Assembly (NCBI GenBank): GCA_011391085.1
Contig: JAABRD010000017.1
Coordinates: 1 to 64,000, forward strand
Source: Thiotrichaceae bacterium
Lineage (GTDB): Bacteria > Pseudomonadota > Gammaproteobacteria > Beggiatoales > Beggiatoaceae
Reading direction: 5' to 3'
Length of the DNA stretch: 64,000 nt
Position numbers and translations under genes: made by a program. Position 1 is the first letter of the stretch. Every line of letters begins with the position of its first letter. The notes beneath the pieces are model-generated. The model worked only from the letters and a program-made list of their open reading frames with translations. It had not been told where the DNA came from and made no database searches. This document shows positions 33,933 through 43,639 of this stretch, piece by piece.

Positions 33933-34533
33933 ATTACGGCACCCCAAATATCATTTGCATGGTTTCACCCTATTAGAGATGCTAGTCGTCTTAGTGTTGG
34001 TCAGCCTCATTAGCACTCTACTATTACAAAGTCTCTCCTATATTTTACAATTACGTTCCCATTTGCAGGTCCACCTAGACGATTTACAACATGGCGCCAT
34101 TCAAGAGGCTTGGTTTCGTAGCACCACCGCGGGAATTATAACCGATTATTACGATGGCAAAAATATTTTTCAAGGTACAGAACGAGAATTTAGCGGCTTA
34201 ACTCTCAACCCATTGGAAGCCAATTTAGGTGCCTTGTCTCCGTTTGCTTGGCAATTACAAACCGAAGGTGGACGAACCAGTTTACGTTATCGCAAAAGTG
34301 ATGGCGAGTATTGGGAAGTAGCCAGTTGGACCGGTGAACCAGGAACGTTTCGTTATATGGATATACAAGGAAAATGGCACACCCAATGGCCACCTCCATT
34401 TTTCAGTGAAACGCCTCCTCAAATTCCGCGTTTCATTTTACTAGAAGCGCAACGTCGTCAAACTGCTATGACCTGGATGGTACAACTGGCGGACCGCAAT
34501 ATAGCTAGATTTGATAATCGTGGAAAGGACTGA
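33922..34533 (+). CDS. gspJ: type II secretion minor pseudopilin GspJ
   Basis: I choose the ATG at 33922, inside the gspI stop region (GATGATTTTTAA), because the resulting leader MIFKLRHPKYHLHG/FTLLEM is a normal prepilin leader; 33889 would add 11 odd residues. The 203-residue protein has Glu5, a long hydrophobic helix and the GspJ-like segments RTSLRYRKSDGEYWEVASW and PRFILLEAQRR. It is followed by a family K repeat before gspK. Confidence 0.9.
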   Translation: MIFKLRHPKYHLHGFTLLEMLVVLVLVSLISTLLLQSLSYILQLRSHLQVHLDDLQHGAIQEAWFRSTTAGIITDYYDGKNIFQGTEREFSGLTLNPLEANLGALSPFAWQLQTEGGRTSLRYRKSDGEYWEVASWTGEPGTFRYMDIQGKWHTQWPPPFFSETPPQIPRFILLEAQRRQTAMTWMVQLADRNIARFDNRGKD

Positions 34534-34573
34534 GAACTCCTGTCTCTGGTAGTGATGCAATCTGGGTGGTTTA

Positions 34574-34670
34574 CCCTCACCCCCGGCCCCTCTCCCTACG
34601 GGCGTGGGGAGAAAACCACTGGTGCCGCCGTTCCCCCCACGCCCTCTGGGAGAGGGGCCGGGGGTGAGGG
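34574..34670. repeat. family K palindrome between gspJ and gspK
   Basis: CCCTCACCCCCGGCCCCTCT … AGAGGGGCCGGGGGTGAGGG with a 40–50 nt degenerate centre; flanked by CTGGGTG/CACCCAG extensions from about 34563 to 34695. Just after it is a TATTATTCAT heptamer run (34715–34740) leading to the gspK start. Confidence 0.85.
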
Positions 34671-34742
34671 AAACTCTATGAATATCACCCAGATTGCATC
34701 ACTACCCTGTCTCTATTATTCATTATTCATTATTCATTCACA

Positions 34743-35822
34743 ATGCGTCCCCCTCAAACCGGTTTCATCTTAGTCACCACCGTCTGGATGCTGGCCATCC
34801 TAACAATTGCGGCGGGTTTCTTCGCCCTCTGGACCCAACGCGCCCTCGATATTGCCCAATCTCTACAAGAAGATGTGCAAGGAGAGATTGATATGTATAA
34901 TACCAAGTCAACGATTTGCTACTTGTTTAGCACCCAACGAATGACCATTGGTGGTTTAACTGTTCCACTTCCCAAAACTGAGAAAGAGACTAAAAGTTTA
35001 TCAAAGAAAATGGTTGAACAAGTCCTCACCGATTATTATAATGACCCGGCCAAGGGTACCGAAATCGTTTTAGATGACCGTCCCTATTTTGGTCAAGGGA
35101 AAGCTTTCTTTGCTATGCAAGATGTAGGAGGTTTGCTGAATTTAAATGTGGCCCCAGGGGAGATGATAAGTCGTCTCTTGGGTACGTTAGGCGTAGCTGA
35201 GGATTTACGCGACCCCTTGTTAGCAAAATTGCAAGATTACATGGACTTAGATGATTTACATCGTCTCAATGGGGCGGAATCCTATCATTATCGTCAAGCC
35301 CATTTACCACCACCAACGAATCACTATTTGACGAATCCGTTGGAAAGCATACGCATTTTGGAATGGGACAAGCAACCTGGGTTATGGGAAAATAACGCCC
35401 TTGTTCAATTGACTCAAACTCTGGTATCATTGCATCCCAATTTTAACACTGCCCCCGCCAAAGTATTGCAAGCGGCTTATAATATGGATGCAGAACATAC
35501 AGAAAAGTTTATCAAACTGCGTCAAACCACGCCCTTTTACGACTTGGATCTGATTTCTCAAGTGGCGGAAGTCAATATTGATATGGACCCGTTTGACGCC
35601 AATTACTATCCGGCGGATGTGTTGCGACTGACGCTTTGGTATCAAGATTGGCATCAAATGCGGCAATTTTTCCTCAGATCGGATCCAAAAGGGAATACTT
35701 CTAAACCCTGGGTCATAGAATATTCTTTCGAATCCAAGTTACTTCCTAGTTATACCGAAACCTTACCTCGCCATGCCCAAACGACTCTTTTCCACTCCGC
35801 GTTATCTTCAGAAACGCCATGA
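34743..35822 (+). CDS. gspK: type II secretion minor pseudopilin GspK
   Basis: The 359-residue protein starts MRPPQTG/FILVTTVWMLAILTIAAGFFA; as in other GspK proteins Glu5 is missing. Later segments fit GspK: DVGGLLNLNVAPGEM, YMDLDDLHRLNGAES, and SLHPNFNTAPAKVLQAAYNM, where the protein normally has the two α-domain halves. It is the large tip pseudopilin. Its last 50 nt overlap gspL. Confidence 0.93.
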   Translation: MRPPQTGFILVTTVWMLAILTIAAGFFALWTQRALDIAQSLQEDVQGEIDMYNTKSTICYLFSTQRMTIGGLTVPLPKTEKETKSLSKKMVEQVLTDYYNDPAKGTEIVLDDRPYFGQGKAFFAMQDVGGLLNLNVAPGEMISRLLGTLGVAEDLRDPLLAKLQDYMDLDDLHRLNGAESYHYRQAHLPPPTNHYLTNPLESIRILEWDKQPGLWENNALVQLTQTLVSLHPNFNTAPAKVLQAAYNMDAEHTEKFIKLRQTTPFYDLDLISQVAEVNIDMDPFDANYYPADVLRLTLWYQDWHQMRQFFLRSDPKGNTSKPWVIEYSFESKLLPSYTETLPRHAQTTLFHSALSSETP

Positions 35823-36825
35823 ACTTGTGACTCCCGAACAACGCGGTAAAAATCGTTGTGAATGGGTGCTATGTCGCAGTGTGTGTCACTACCAATTATG
35901 GTCACTCACCGAGATTCCAGCGTCTCGGCGAAGTAGTGTATTGCAATTGAAAATGCAACAATGGAGCCCTTTTTCTGAATATGATAGCTACCAAGTGTGG
36001 CAAGGAGGACAGGTACAAGTATGGATTTGGGATAAACAGAAGCAACAGCAGTTACTTGCTGAAACGGGTATCAAGAAAGCCTCTCTAATCCCTGAAACGC
36101 TTTTGCGTCCGAAGGCGACGACAGAGGTGGTACAATTAGTCGACAGTATGGAAGGTATCGAAGGTCAAATTTGGAAAGACGGATTACTGGTTGGTAGCCG
36201 CTGGTGGCCGCAATTACCTAGTCAAACTGAATGGGAACACTTTCAACGGGCGCATGGTTTGCCAGCCCTTCCACAACTGCCCTCCGTGGTTGAACAACCC
36301 CTATTAGACCGACCTTGGGGACGCCATACCGCCCGTGCTGGGAGTCAATGGACGGCTGTACAAGAGAGGTTCGCGGTGTTGTTAGGCATCGCTATTTTCA
36401 CCGTCTTCTTGACTTGGGAAATGGTAGGTATCTTCAAATGGAAACCTGCTTTAACGACGGTGCGAACGCAAATTGAAGAGTTAACGGAAAAGATGGCACC
36501 GATTCTAAAAGCCCGTAATCAAGCGATGACCGATAAGCAATTGATTGAATCACAATTGGCATTGAATCCTTATCCATCGCAAATTGAACTAATGACTCAA
36601 GTGATAGAAAAATTGCCCGGTCCAGAAGCCAAGTTATTAGAATGGGACTATCAAACTGGGGTGTTGAGTTTCACAGTGGAAGTGAATCAACCGGATCCGA
36701 CCTTTTATGTGAAAACGTTTCAAGCGTTGCCCGTTTTTAAAGAAGTCAAAGCCAAAGTTGGAAGCGGCGCCCGGGCGAATCTGATTGTGATTAGTATGGA
36801 AGTGAAGCTGGTGAATGACAATTGA
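35773..36825 (+). CDS. gspL: GspL/PilN-like type II secretion assembly protein
   Basis: The 350-residue product has a cytoplasmic part (RCEWVLCRSVCHYQLWSLTEIP, QLKMQQWSPFSEYDSYQVW), a single membrane segment near residues 205–220 (RFAVLLGIAIFTVFLTWEMV), a short coiled coil (LTTVRTQIEELTEKM) and a C-terminal ferredoxin-like domain (KLLEWDYQTGVLSFTVEV). This is the GspL layout; the final domain is like PilN/GspL. It follows gspK directly, which supports the call, but the sequence is diverged and gspM, gspC and gspE are not adjacent. Confidence 0.8.
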   Translation: MPKRLFSTPRYLQKRHELVTPEQRGKNRCEWVLCRSVCHYQLWSLTEIPASRRSSVLQLKMQQWSPFSEYDSYQVWQGGQVQVWIWDKQKQQQLLAETGIKKASLIPETLLRPKATTEVVQLVDSMEGIEGQIWKDGLLVGSRWWPQLPSQTEWEHFQRAHGLPALPQLPSVVEQPLLDRPWGRHTARAGSQWTAVQERFAVLLGIAIFTVFLTWEMVGIFKWKPALTTVRTQIEELTEKMAPILKARNQAMTDKQLIESQLALNPYPSQIELMTQVIEKLPGPEAKLLEWDYQTGVLSFTVEVNQPDPTFYVKTFQALPVFKEVKAKVGSGARANLIVISMEVKLVNDN

Positions 36826-36841
36826 TAACGGTTACCCTCAC

Positions 36842-37126
36842 TGGTGGACTAGAGGCTTCAGCCGGATGGCGTTGGACTAGAGGCTTCAGCCGGGGGCCAG
36901 GCTACGGTGGACTAGAGGCTTCAGCCGGGGGCCAGGCTACGGTGGACTAGAAGCTTCAGCCGGGGGCGGGGCCCCGCAATTTCAATTCTGTTCTGCACCC
37001 ACCGGCTAAAGCCTCTAGTCCACCGCGACCCTCCCACCGGCGCAGTTCCACACCGGCTAAAGCCTCTAGTCCACCGCAACCCTCCCACCGGCGCAGTCCC
37101 CCACCGGCTAAAGCCTCTAGTCCACC
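36842..37126. repeat. cluster of family A arms, four forward and three reverse
   Basis: Four copies of TGGACTAGAGGCTTCAGCCG (36843–36965), two of them with a GGGGCCAGGCTACGG linker, face three copies of CCGGCTAAAGCCTCTAGTCC (37001–37124) with a CACCGGCGCAG linker. The centre is CGGGGCCCCGCAATTTCAATTC. It fills the gap between gspL and the methyltransferase gene and can form several alternative hairpins. Confidence 0.9.
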
Positions 37127-37149
37127 GTAGAAATTTTTCAACTTAAACC

Positions 37150-37929
37150 ATGAACACCATAACTTGGAAAGACCTATTTTCAAAACAAGCCCAGAATTAC
37201 GCCAAATATCGTCCTTACTATCCTCAAGAACTTTACCATTTCCTGGTCAATTTGGTAGAAGAGAGAAAGGTTGCCTGGGATTGTGGGACTGGCAACGGTC
37301 AAGTGGCCACTCAACTGGCCGCGTTTTTTGACCAGGTGATTGCCACCGATGCCAGTTCCTCTCAATTGGCCCAGGCAACTCAGTTACCCAATCTTGAGTA
37401 TCGCGTGGCCACGGCGGAACAATCGGGGTTGCGTTCACAATCGATTAATTTTATCAGTGTTGCACAAGCCATTCATTGGTTTCATTTTGACTCATTTTAC
37501 CAAGAAGTGCGTCGAGTGGCGGTGCCAAACGCAGTGATTGCCGTGTGGGGCTATGGACTACTCAATATTTCAGCACCCGTAGATGAGGTGTTACATCACT
37601 TATATTCTCACCTGTTAGACCCCTACTGGGAGTTGGAAAGGAGACATTTGGACCAATCTTATCAAACCATTCCTTTCCCTTTCCCGACGTTGAACACACC
37701 TTCGTTCACCATGCAATCATTTTGGAATTTGGCCGAATTGTTGGGATATTTAAACACCTGGTCAGCGGTTCAAAAATTCCAAGAAGTTCATCATGAGAGT
37801 CCATTGGAGGAGATAACCAACGATTTGCAAAACCGTTGGGGAGAGGCTTCAGCATCAAAACTGATTCAATGGGAGATTTATTTGAAGGTGGGAAAAGTGA
37901 ATGCCAGCGACAGGAGTTCAATGCGTTAG
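37150..37929 (+). CDS. class I SAM-dependent methyltransferase
   Basis: The 259-residue protein begins with FSKQAQNYAKYRPYYPQELYHFL, a common start of UbiE/Tmt1-type small-molecule methyltransferases, has motif I AWDCGTGNGQVA near 43–54, the acidic VIATDASSSQL loop, and AQAIHWFHFDSFYQEVRRV. It resembles the fungal/bacterial trans-aconitate-methyltransferase-like group; the substrate is unknown. The last residues (ASDRSSMR and stop TAG) are encoded by a family B palindrome that starts at 37911, so the natural C terminus may have been altered. Confidence 0.82.
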   Translation: MNTITWKDLFSKQAQNYAKYRPYYPQELYHFLVNLVEERKVAWDCGTGNGQVATQLAAFFDQVIATDASSSQLAQATQLPNLEYRVATAEQSGLRSQSINFISVAQAIHWFHFDSFYQEVRRVAVPNAVIAVWGYGLLNISAPVDEVLHHLYSHLLDPYWELERRHLDQSYQTIPFPFPTLNTPSFTMQSFWNLAELLGYLNTWSAVQKFQEVHHESPLEEITNDLQNRWGEASASKLIQWEIYLKVGKVNASDRSSMR

Positions 37930-37963
37930 CTTTGTTTTGACAAAGCTACGCTTTGGACTCCTG
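37911..37963. repeat. family B palindrome overlapping a gene end
   Basis: CAGGAGTTCAATGCGTTAGC … AAAGCTACGCTTTGGACTCCTG. Its left arm carries the last codons and the TAG stop of the methyltransferase gene; its right end is 11 nt from the end of the convergent htpG gene. It could serve both genes as a terminator. Confidence 0.85.
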
Positions 37964-37973
37964 GAGAAAATGT

Positions 37974-39905
37974 TTAGTCCGGCAAAATCAGCCGTGACGC
38001 GGGTTTTACCATCCCCATAAACATCTGATTGAGACGGTTGACAAAGGTGGCGGGGTCATCCAATTGGCCCCCTTCACTTAACAACGCCTGGTCAAATAAA
38101 ATCCAAACCCAGTCGTTGAACCGCACCTCATCCTGTTCCGTTTGGAGAGTTTCTAACAATGGGTGATGCGGGTTAATTTCAAAAATCCGCTTACTACCAC
38201 CCATCATCGGTTGACCGGCAGCTTTGAGGAGGCGTTCTAAATGCACATCCATGCCGTTTTCGTCGGCCACCAAACATGCGGGTGACGTGGTGAGACGATA
38301 GGTGACGCGAACTTCTTTGACTTTGTCACCTAAGACATTTTTGATGCGTTCAACCAGCGGTTTCAATTCCGTGGAGGCTTGTTCGGTTTCCTTCTTCTCG
38401 GCGTCATTTCCTAAATTACCTAAATCCAGTTGTCCTTTGGTGACCGATTGCAATTTTTTGCCTTCAAATTCGGTCAGATTGGAGACGACCCATTCATCTA
38501 CGGGTTCATGCAAGAGGAGGACTTCAATCTCTTTCTTGCGGAAAATTTCTAAATGGGGACTGTTTTTGGCAGCGGCGAACCCTTCGGCAGTGATGTAGTA
38601 AATCTTCTCTTGCCCTTCTTTCATGCGGCCAATGTAGTCTTCCAGAGAGACTGCCGAAGAGGGGTTGTCGTCGTGTGTGCTAGAGAGGCGTAATAATTTG
38701 GCGACTCGTTCCCGGTTACCGTGGTCGTCCACGATGCCTTCTTTAAAGACGCGCCCAAATTCTTTCCAGAAGGTGGCGTAGCGGTCTGGTTCATTTTTGG
38801 CCAGTCCTTCCAACGCACCTAAGACTTTTTTCACGGCGCCAGAACGAATGTTATCAATTTGCTTGTTGTGTTGTAACATTTCGCGGGAGATATTCAATGG
38901 CAGGTCGTTGCTGTCAATGACGCCGCGAATGAAGCGCAGGTAGGGAGGCAACAGTTTTTCGTTGTCGTCCATGATAAAGATGCGCCGCACGTATAGTTTT
39001 ACGCCTCGACGGTTGGTGCGGTCCCACAAATCAAAGGGGGCGCGGGCAGGAATGAAGAACAGGGTGGTGTATTCGTTGGTGCCCTCGACTTTGGTATGAA
39101 TGTGCGTCAAAGGGGCTTCAAAGTCGTGGGCGATGTGCTTGTAAAACTCGGTATATTCTTCTTCCGTAACTTCTCCTTTGGCCAGCGCCCACAGGGCTTT
39201 GGTAGAGTTGACGACTTCTTCTTCAATCGTCTTCTCATTGTTGTCCTTGTCGGTGGTGATTTTCGGCATCACGATGGGCCAGGTGATGTGGTCGGAATAT
39301 TTTTTGACGATGCCACGCAGACGATATTCTTGTAGAAATTCGTCTTCGTCAGGGCGCAAGTGTAGGATAACTTCGGTGCCACGCGAGGGACGTTCCACCG
39401 TCTCAATAGAGTAGTCACCTTCGCCTGCTGACTCCCATCTGACGCCATGTTCAGGTCCGACACCGGCCCGGCGGGTGTATAAGGTGACTTTGTCGGCCAC
39501 AATGAATGAGGAGTAAAAACCGACTCCAAATTGGCCAATGAGTTGGGTATCTTTGGCTTGGTCGCCGGTGAGGGCTTTGAAAAATTGTTGGGTGCCAGAT
39601 TTGGCGATGGTGCCGATGTTGTCTATCACCTCGTCACGGGACATGCCAACGCCGTTGTCTCGCACGGTGATGGTGCGTGCGTCTTTATTGATTTCTATCC
39701 ACATTTTCAGTTCTGATTGGCCTTCATACAGGGCGTCATCTGAAAGGGCGAAAAATCGCAGTTTGTCATTGGCATCAGACCCGTTGGAAATTAATTCGCG
39801 CAGAAAAATTTCCTTGTTGCTATACAAGGAATGAATCATTAAATCCAGCAGTTGTTTGATTTCGGTTTGAAAACCGAGGGTTTCTTTATGGGCTTGAACT
39901 GTCAT
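37974..39905 (-). CDS. htpG: Hsp90-family chaperone HtpG
   Basis: The 643-residue protein has the complete Hsp90 plan: [61 protein letters not shown] (ATP lid), RGTEVILHL, the middle domain with [10 protein letters not shown] and [12 protein letters not shown], and a C-terminal dimerisation domain. Note that the usual NASDA is NGSDA here, so Asn and Asp of the ATP site remain (Ala to Gly). Length is normal. It is a cytosolic ATP-dependent chaperone. Confidence 0.97.
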   Translation of the reverse strand: MTVQAHKETLGFQTEIKQLLDLMIHSLYSNKEIFLRELISNGSDANDKLRFFALSDDALYEGQSELKMWIEINKDARTITVRDNGVGMSRDEVIDNIGTIAKSGTQQFFKALTGDQAKDTQLIGQFGVGFYSSFIVADKVTLYTRRAGVGPEHGVRWESAGEGDYSIETVERPSRGTEVILHLRPDEDEFLQEYRLRGIVKKYSDHITWPIVMPKITTDKDNNEKTIEEEVVNSTKALWALAKGEVTEEEYTEFYKHIAHDFEAPLTHIHTKVEGTNEYTTLFFIPARAPFDLWDRTNRRGVKLYVRRIFIMDDNEKLLPPYLRFIRGVIDSNDLPLNISREMLQHNKQIDNIRSGAVKKVLGALEGLAKNEPDRYATFWKEFGRVFKEGIVDDHGNRERVAKLLRLSSTHDDNPSSAVSLEDYIGRMKEGQEKIYYITAEGFAAAKNSPHLEIFRKKEIEVLLLHEPVDEWVVSNLTEFEGKKLQSVTKGQLDLGNLGNDAEKKETEQASTELKPLVERIKNVLGDKVKEVRVTYRLTTSPACLVADENGMDVHLERLLKAAGQPMMGGSKRIFEINPHHPLLETLQTEQDEVRFNDWVWILFDQALLSEGGQLDDPATFVNRLNQMFMGMVKPASRLILPD

Positions 39906-40497
39906 AGTGGTGTTTGAAAACGTTGTGGTACCTGAAAATGTGAATGTGCCTAAAATATAGGGCTACGCGGGGGAGTTTCAAGGTCAAGTCATGGGCAAAC
40001 GTTTTCTGGGTTGTCTATGACTGGTTTAGCATGACAGACAGTTGGGTAGTTTATTCCTACAAGGCTATCCACATTTTTTTATTTTATTTTCAAATCCTTA
40101 AAAAATACTTTGAATGACCCGCTTGAAAATATGCTGTCATAACCCCATGTTATGTGGCATGTCACTGTTTTCAAAATTAGTCAAGCATGAACTGAACGAG
40201 AACATCTGAATCCAAATAATACCATATATGGCCACTTCTTCTGAAGTATTAAACCGGCGCCGGGCCGGGATTTTACTGCACATCACCTCGCTACCCTCCA
40301 CGTTGGGATTGGGTTCATTGGGCAAACACGCTTATCGGTTTATTGATAATTTCCATAAGTGTGTTGTGTCTGTGTAGCAGGTGTTATCTATTCATTGCTG
40401 GCATCAAGTGTAAAATTGAGTATAAATTAGAACCTCTTAATCAAGATTTTCTATTGTCCTACCAAAATAATTATTGAAATAATACGCACATTGGGGA
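39906..40497. other. 590-bp gap upstream of the ATPase/PIN operon
   Basis: The gap holds the divergent upstream regions of htpG and the operon at 40498. It is AT-rich near the operon. No convincing gene and, notably, none of the palindromic repeats that fill most other gaps. No confident promoter or σ32 site was made out. Confidence 0.5.
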
Positions 40498-41853
40498 GTG
40501 TTAAAGGAAAAAGACCTGAAGGGATTTAAAAAGAACGATCTTTTCAGTGACCTTATTGAAGCCATGAATTTGACACCACTTAAATCGGTAAAAAGCTTTT
40601 ATTTACTAGAATACTTTTACGTTCTTCTCAAAAGTGTCGAAAAATATTCGGATGAACCTAAAATATTTGAATCGTTCAAAGCTTTGAAGCAAGAACATCG
40701 CTTGGGAGAGTCTAAGTATAAAAAACTCACTTGGGATCATGACCGAAATATTTTATCTAAACTGCAAGAGGACCGTTATCAGAAGACTTTTAAAGAGGTG
40801 TTGGAGGAATCTCAAGAATATAACCTGATTGAAAATGTTAACGACTATTGGAGACTCACTGAAGAAGGTAGAAAATTACTCACCCGTTATCAAAGTGAAG
40901 GTACTCTGCCTTTTAATCGGGCCCTCTTCAAATTGATGGAGGCCAAATATCAGGCTTTTCGTCAGCTAGTAACTCTATTCTACAAAGCTAATAAATATCA
41001 ACCTGGCTTGCTGATTTTTCCAAGTTATTCCCCAAGATTACTGGATCTCGAAAAACCGGCGATTAAAACTACAGCGGATATTATTCAATATTCAAAGCTA
41101 TTGGTTAATCGACTTCAGCAAGATATACAGAAGTATTTAGGAGAAAGTAGAAATTTACAGAAAGAGAATGATGAACTTTTAGCACGACTGACTGAGAGTA
41201 AACTGTTACCTGCCAATCTAAATGATAAGTTTGACCCCAAGGAATATCATAGTATTATAAGCAAATTTAGAAATTTCTGGAGGATCTATTTTCTCCGGGA
41301 AATTTACCAATACGAATCTATTATGTTCTCGTTTGACCGATGGATTTATCGAGGTAAACAAATTGGAGTCATTCATGCCACTGACTTCTATCCGTACTTT
41401 CATGGTAAAATTGTTTATCCCATTTCAGTCATAACCAAAGCCACGGCATCTAAAGATTTCCAAAAACTCTATGATTACCCTGATGATATTGGATTTTATG
41501 TTCACCATCCTATAGTGGAGGACAACGACAATCAAAATAAATTTGTTGACGGTCTGGTTAAGGCGTATTTTGGCTTACGACGTTCCAATCGTAGCTATTT
41601 CGTTAATCTTTTGGCAGTTCGAGAACTGGTCTGTTATAATCTGAAGATACCTGAATATTTATTTGATCAATTTTTAGAAGAAGCCTATAAACTCAATCTT
41701 CGAGGTCAATTAAACATTGGTATTTCCCTTGAGGTGGACCGTTTGCCAGAAGAGACACAAGCGTTATATTTGGCCCAAGAACCCGTGATGGTGGAGGGTA
41801 AGTACCGGAACATTATCGCTATTGAAGTAGGAAAAAGAGGAAACAGTAGATGA
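40498..41853 (+). CDS. unrecognised large protein with winged-helix-like segment, operon gene 1
   Basis: The frame begins with GTG at 40498 just after GGGGA, a poor spacing, so the true start may be a later codon such as the ATG at 40564. The 451-residue product is charged, with a possible winged-helix wing YNLIENVNDYWRLTEEGRKLL near 108–128, a coiled coil at about 203–235, and a mixed α/β second half with GFYVHHPIVED and LLAVRELVCYNLKIPEYLFD. No family was recognised. The stop overlaps the ATPase gene by 4 nt, implying a shared complex. Confidence 0.7.
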   Translation: MLKEKDLKGFKKNDLFSDLIEAMNLTPLKSVKSFYLLEYFYVLLKSVEKYSDEPKIFESFKALKQEHRLGESKYKKLTWDHDRNILSKLQEDRYQKTFKEVLEESQEYNLIENVNDYWRLTEEGRKLLTRYQSEGTLPFNRALFKLMEAKYQAFRQLVTLFYKANKYQPGLLIFPSYSPRLLDLEKPAIKTTADIIQYSKLLVNRLQQDIQKYLGESRNLQKENDELLARLTESKLLPANLNDKFDPKEYHSIISKFRNFWRIYFLREIYQYESIMFSFDRWIYRGKQIGVIHATDFYPYFHGKIVYPISVITKATASKDFQKLYDYPDDIGFYVHHPIVEDNDNQNKFVDGLVKAYFGLRRSNRSYFVNLLAVRELVCYNLKIPEYLFDQFLEEAYKLNLRGQLNIGISLEVDRLPEETQALYLAQEPVMVEGKYRNIIAIEVGKRGNSR

Positions 41854-43253
41854 GTAACAAATTGTTAAATAAACCACGTAAACCACTCCCCGAAGGGGCC
41901 GGGAAGTTTCAGCAATTCCACTTAGCCGAAAATCCGTTTCCCGCTGAACCTACGGTGAATAAAGACTCTAAGGACAAGAGAATTAACGGCAACATTTATG
42001 AAATGGAAATTCGTCAACACGAATATGAACAGTTTAACACCGCATTTTTAAAACGACCTCAAGCTGACCCAAATCACCTGCGTTTAGGGTATCTGATTGA
42101 CACATCTTATATTGGGCGTGGCAATGGTAAAACTGCATTTCTAGTGAACTTGCAGCAGGATATTAACAGGGAATATTGTTTGGATTTATCGGAGGGCTTA
42201 AACAAATGTTTTGCCATTTATTTGTCTCCAGATTTGGGGGGCAGAACCAAGACCTTTCTTAATTTTGCGGACCTTCTGTTTCAAGCACTGTTAAGTTCTC
42301 AGGTCATTGAGAACTGTTTGGCCAGCTTACGATTGGAGGCGATTGGCCAATTATACCCGGATCAGAATTTGGACATGGAATTGGCAGATGAAAAATTGTT
42401 GGTCAATCATCTCAATTCAGAAAATTGGTTTGGGGAACACAATTTTGATATAGTCAAGATTGTGCGAACTGTCTTCAAGAATGAATACTTACAAGATATT
42501 CCTAATGATTTTCCGCTGTTTCAAGAAAGAAACAGTCTAATCCCTAAGTTGGTTTCATCAATAGATTTTAAGCAACACTATCTTGACTTAAAAGCGAAAG
42601 ACCGGTTGGATTTTTTGTTTTCTCACTTAATTCGCTTCTTTCAAGCCGCTAACTTCAATGGCGCGTATGTTCTGATAGACGATTTTGAACGGATTCCGGA
42701 CTTCCAGAGTGCCAGGCAAAAACGAGATTTTGCATTAGAATTACGGTCCTGTTTGTTTGATGGCTTATATGTCAATGCCAGACTAGGTTTTTATAACTTC
42801 TTGCTGGTATTACATGCAGGGGTACAACGCCTTATCAGTGATGCCTGGACCCAGTCCGGGATGGAAAATCGTGCCCCACTTTCCCCACAAACTGCTTCCA
42901 GACATATTATTCCTTTTGAAAAATTGAGTAGGGAACATGCTTCTTTACTGTTGAAAAAATATCTTGCCGAATATCGCACGGAAAAAACGACAGATGCGCT
43001 GTTTCCCTTTACCGAAGATGCAGTGGGTAAAATGGGTGAATTATCCGAGTATAACGCTGCCAAGATTCTCAAAATGGCTTATGATCTTTTGGAAAAAGCC
43101 GTAGCATTAAAAAGCACGCCTAAAATTGATGCTAAGTTTGTGACCGAACATATCGAATCACAATCACTGGCTTCTTATTCTAGTAGCCTCCCCACGATTG
43201 ATAAGGCAGATACAATAGATTTACAGAAGAAGTTGGTCCATCAGGAGGAATAA
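41850..43253 (+). CDS. P-loop ATPase (ORC/STAND-like), operon gene 2
   Basis: The 467-residue protein starts at an ATGA overlap with the gene before. Residues 80–100 read as a P-loop, YIGRGNGKTAFLVNLQQ (GKT at 93–95), which lacks the first Gly of the classic GxxxxGKT. Walker B is AYVLIDDFERI (DD at 277–278), followed by a sensor-like strand NFLLVLHAGVQRLI and a helical lid with ELSEYNAAKILKMAYDLL. The layout suggests an AAA+/ORC-type or STAND ATPase. An N-terminal FHLAENPFPAEP motif is like the start of some transposition or phage-defence ATPases. Function unknown. Confidence 0.75.
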   Translation: MSNKLLNKPRKPLPEGAGKFQQFHLAENPFPAEPTVNKDSKDKRINGNIYEMEIRQHEYEQFNTAFLKRPQADPNHLRLGYLIDTSYIGRGNGKTAFLVNLQQDINREYCLDLSEGLNKCFAIYLSPDLGGRTKTFLNFADLLFQALLSSQVIENCLASLRLEAIGQLYPDQNLDMELADEKLLVNHLNSENWFGEHNFDIVKIVRTVFKNEYLQDIPNDFPLFQERNSLIPKLVSSIDFKQHYLDLKAKDRLDFLFSHLIRFFQAANFNGAYVLIDDFERIPDFQSARQKRDFALELRSCLFDGLYVNARLGFYNFLLVLHAGVQRLISDAWTQSGMENRAPLSPQTASRHIIPFEKLSREHASLLLKKYLAEYRTEKTTDALFPFTEDAVGKMGELSEYNAAKILKMAYDLLEKAVALKSTPKIDAKFVTEHIESQSLASYSSSLPTIDKADTIDLQKKLVHQEE

Positions 43254-43261
43254 GGAAGCCA

Positions 43262-43639
43262 ATGCACTATTGCATGAACAAGGAGGAATTAAGGCAATTT
43301 CTTGACTACCAACTCCACCATCGTGAAGTTAGCAATGAAGAACTGCGTAAGTGGATAGACCAAGCAGAAAATTGGGAAGACGAATTGGGTTGTCTGGCTT
43401 ACCTGTTTGCCGAAATCTTAGAAAAGCAAGCCAAACTAGGTGTGAATTGCCAACCGTTGATAGAACTGTTATACCAACTGCCCGAACAGATGAATCTTTC
43501 CATTCAGGAATTTGATTCGGACTTTGTTGAATACCTGTTGCGAAACACCAGAGAACCCGGTTTGTCACTGGAAGAGGAGTTAGTAAGGCTACAAAATGGT
43601 TTAAGAGAACGTCGGTATGACAAAACGTTACGTTATTGA
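43262..43639 (+). CDS. small acidic protein, operon gene 3
   Basis: The 125-residue product (start at 43262, or MNKEEL at 43274) is helical and acidic, with WIDQAENWEDELGCLAYLFAEIL and LSLEEELVRLQNGL. It lies 8 nt after the ATPase gene, whose end carries a GGAGG ribosome site, and overlaps the PIN gene by 23 nt. Size, charge and coupling to a PIN gene are what an antitoxin or adaptor would show, but there is no DNA-binding motif. Unrecognised. Confidence 0.7.
   Translation: MHYCMNKEELRQFLDYQLHHREVSNEELRKWIDQAENWEDELGCLAYLFAEILEKQAKLGVNCQPLIELLYQLPEQMNLSIQEFDSDFVEYLLRNTREPGLSLEEELVRLQNGLRERRYDKTLRY

Noticed and set aside
34552-34773. Frame of 73 codons between gspJ and gspK
   Set aside because: It reads through the family K palindrome and the TATTATTCAT heptamers; no family character.
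38302-39834. Several plus-strand frames opposite htpG
   Set aside because: Shadows of a highly conserved gene; no motif or ribosome site.
40137-40325. Possible small gene in the htpG–operon gap
   Set aside because: 62 codons on the minus strand without a ribosome site or recognisable motif; the region reads better as a regulatory gap.
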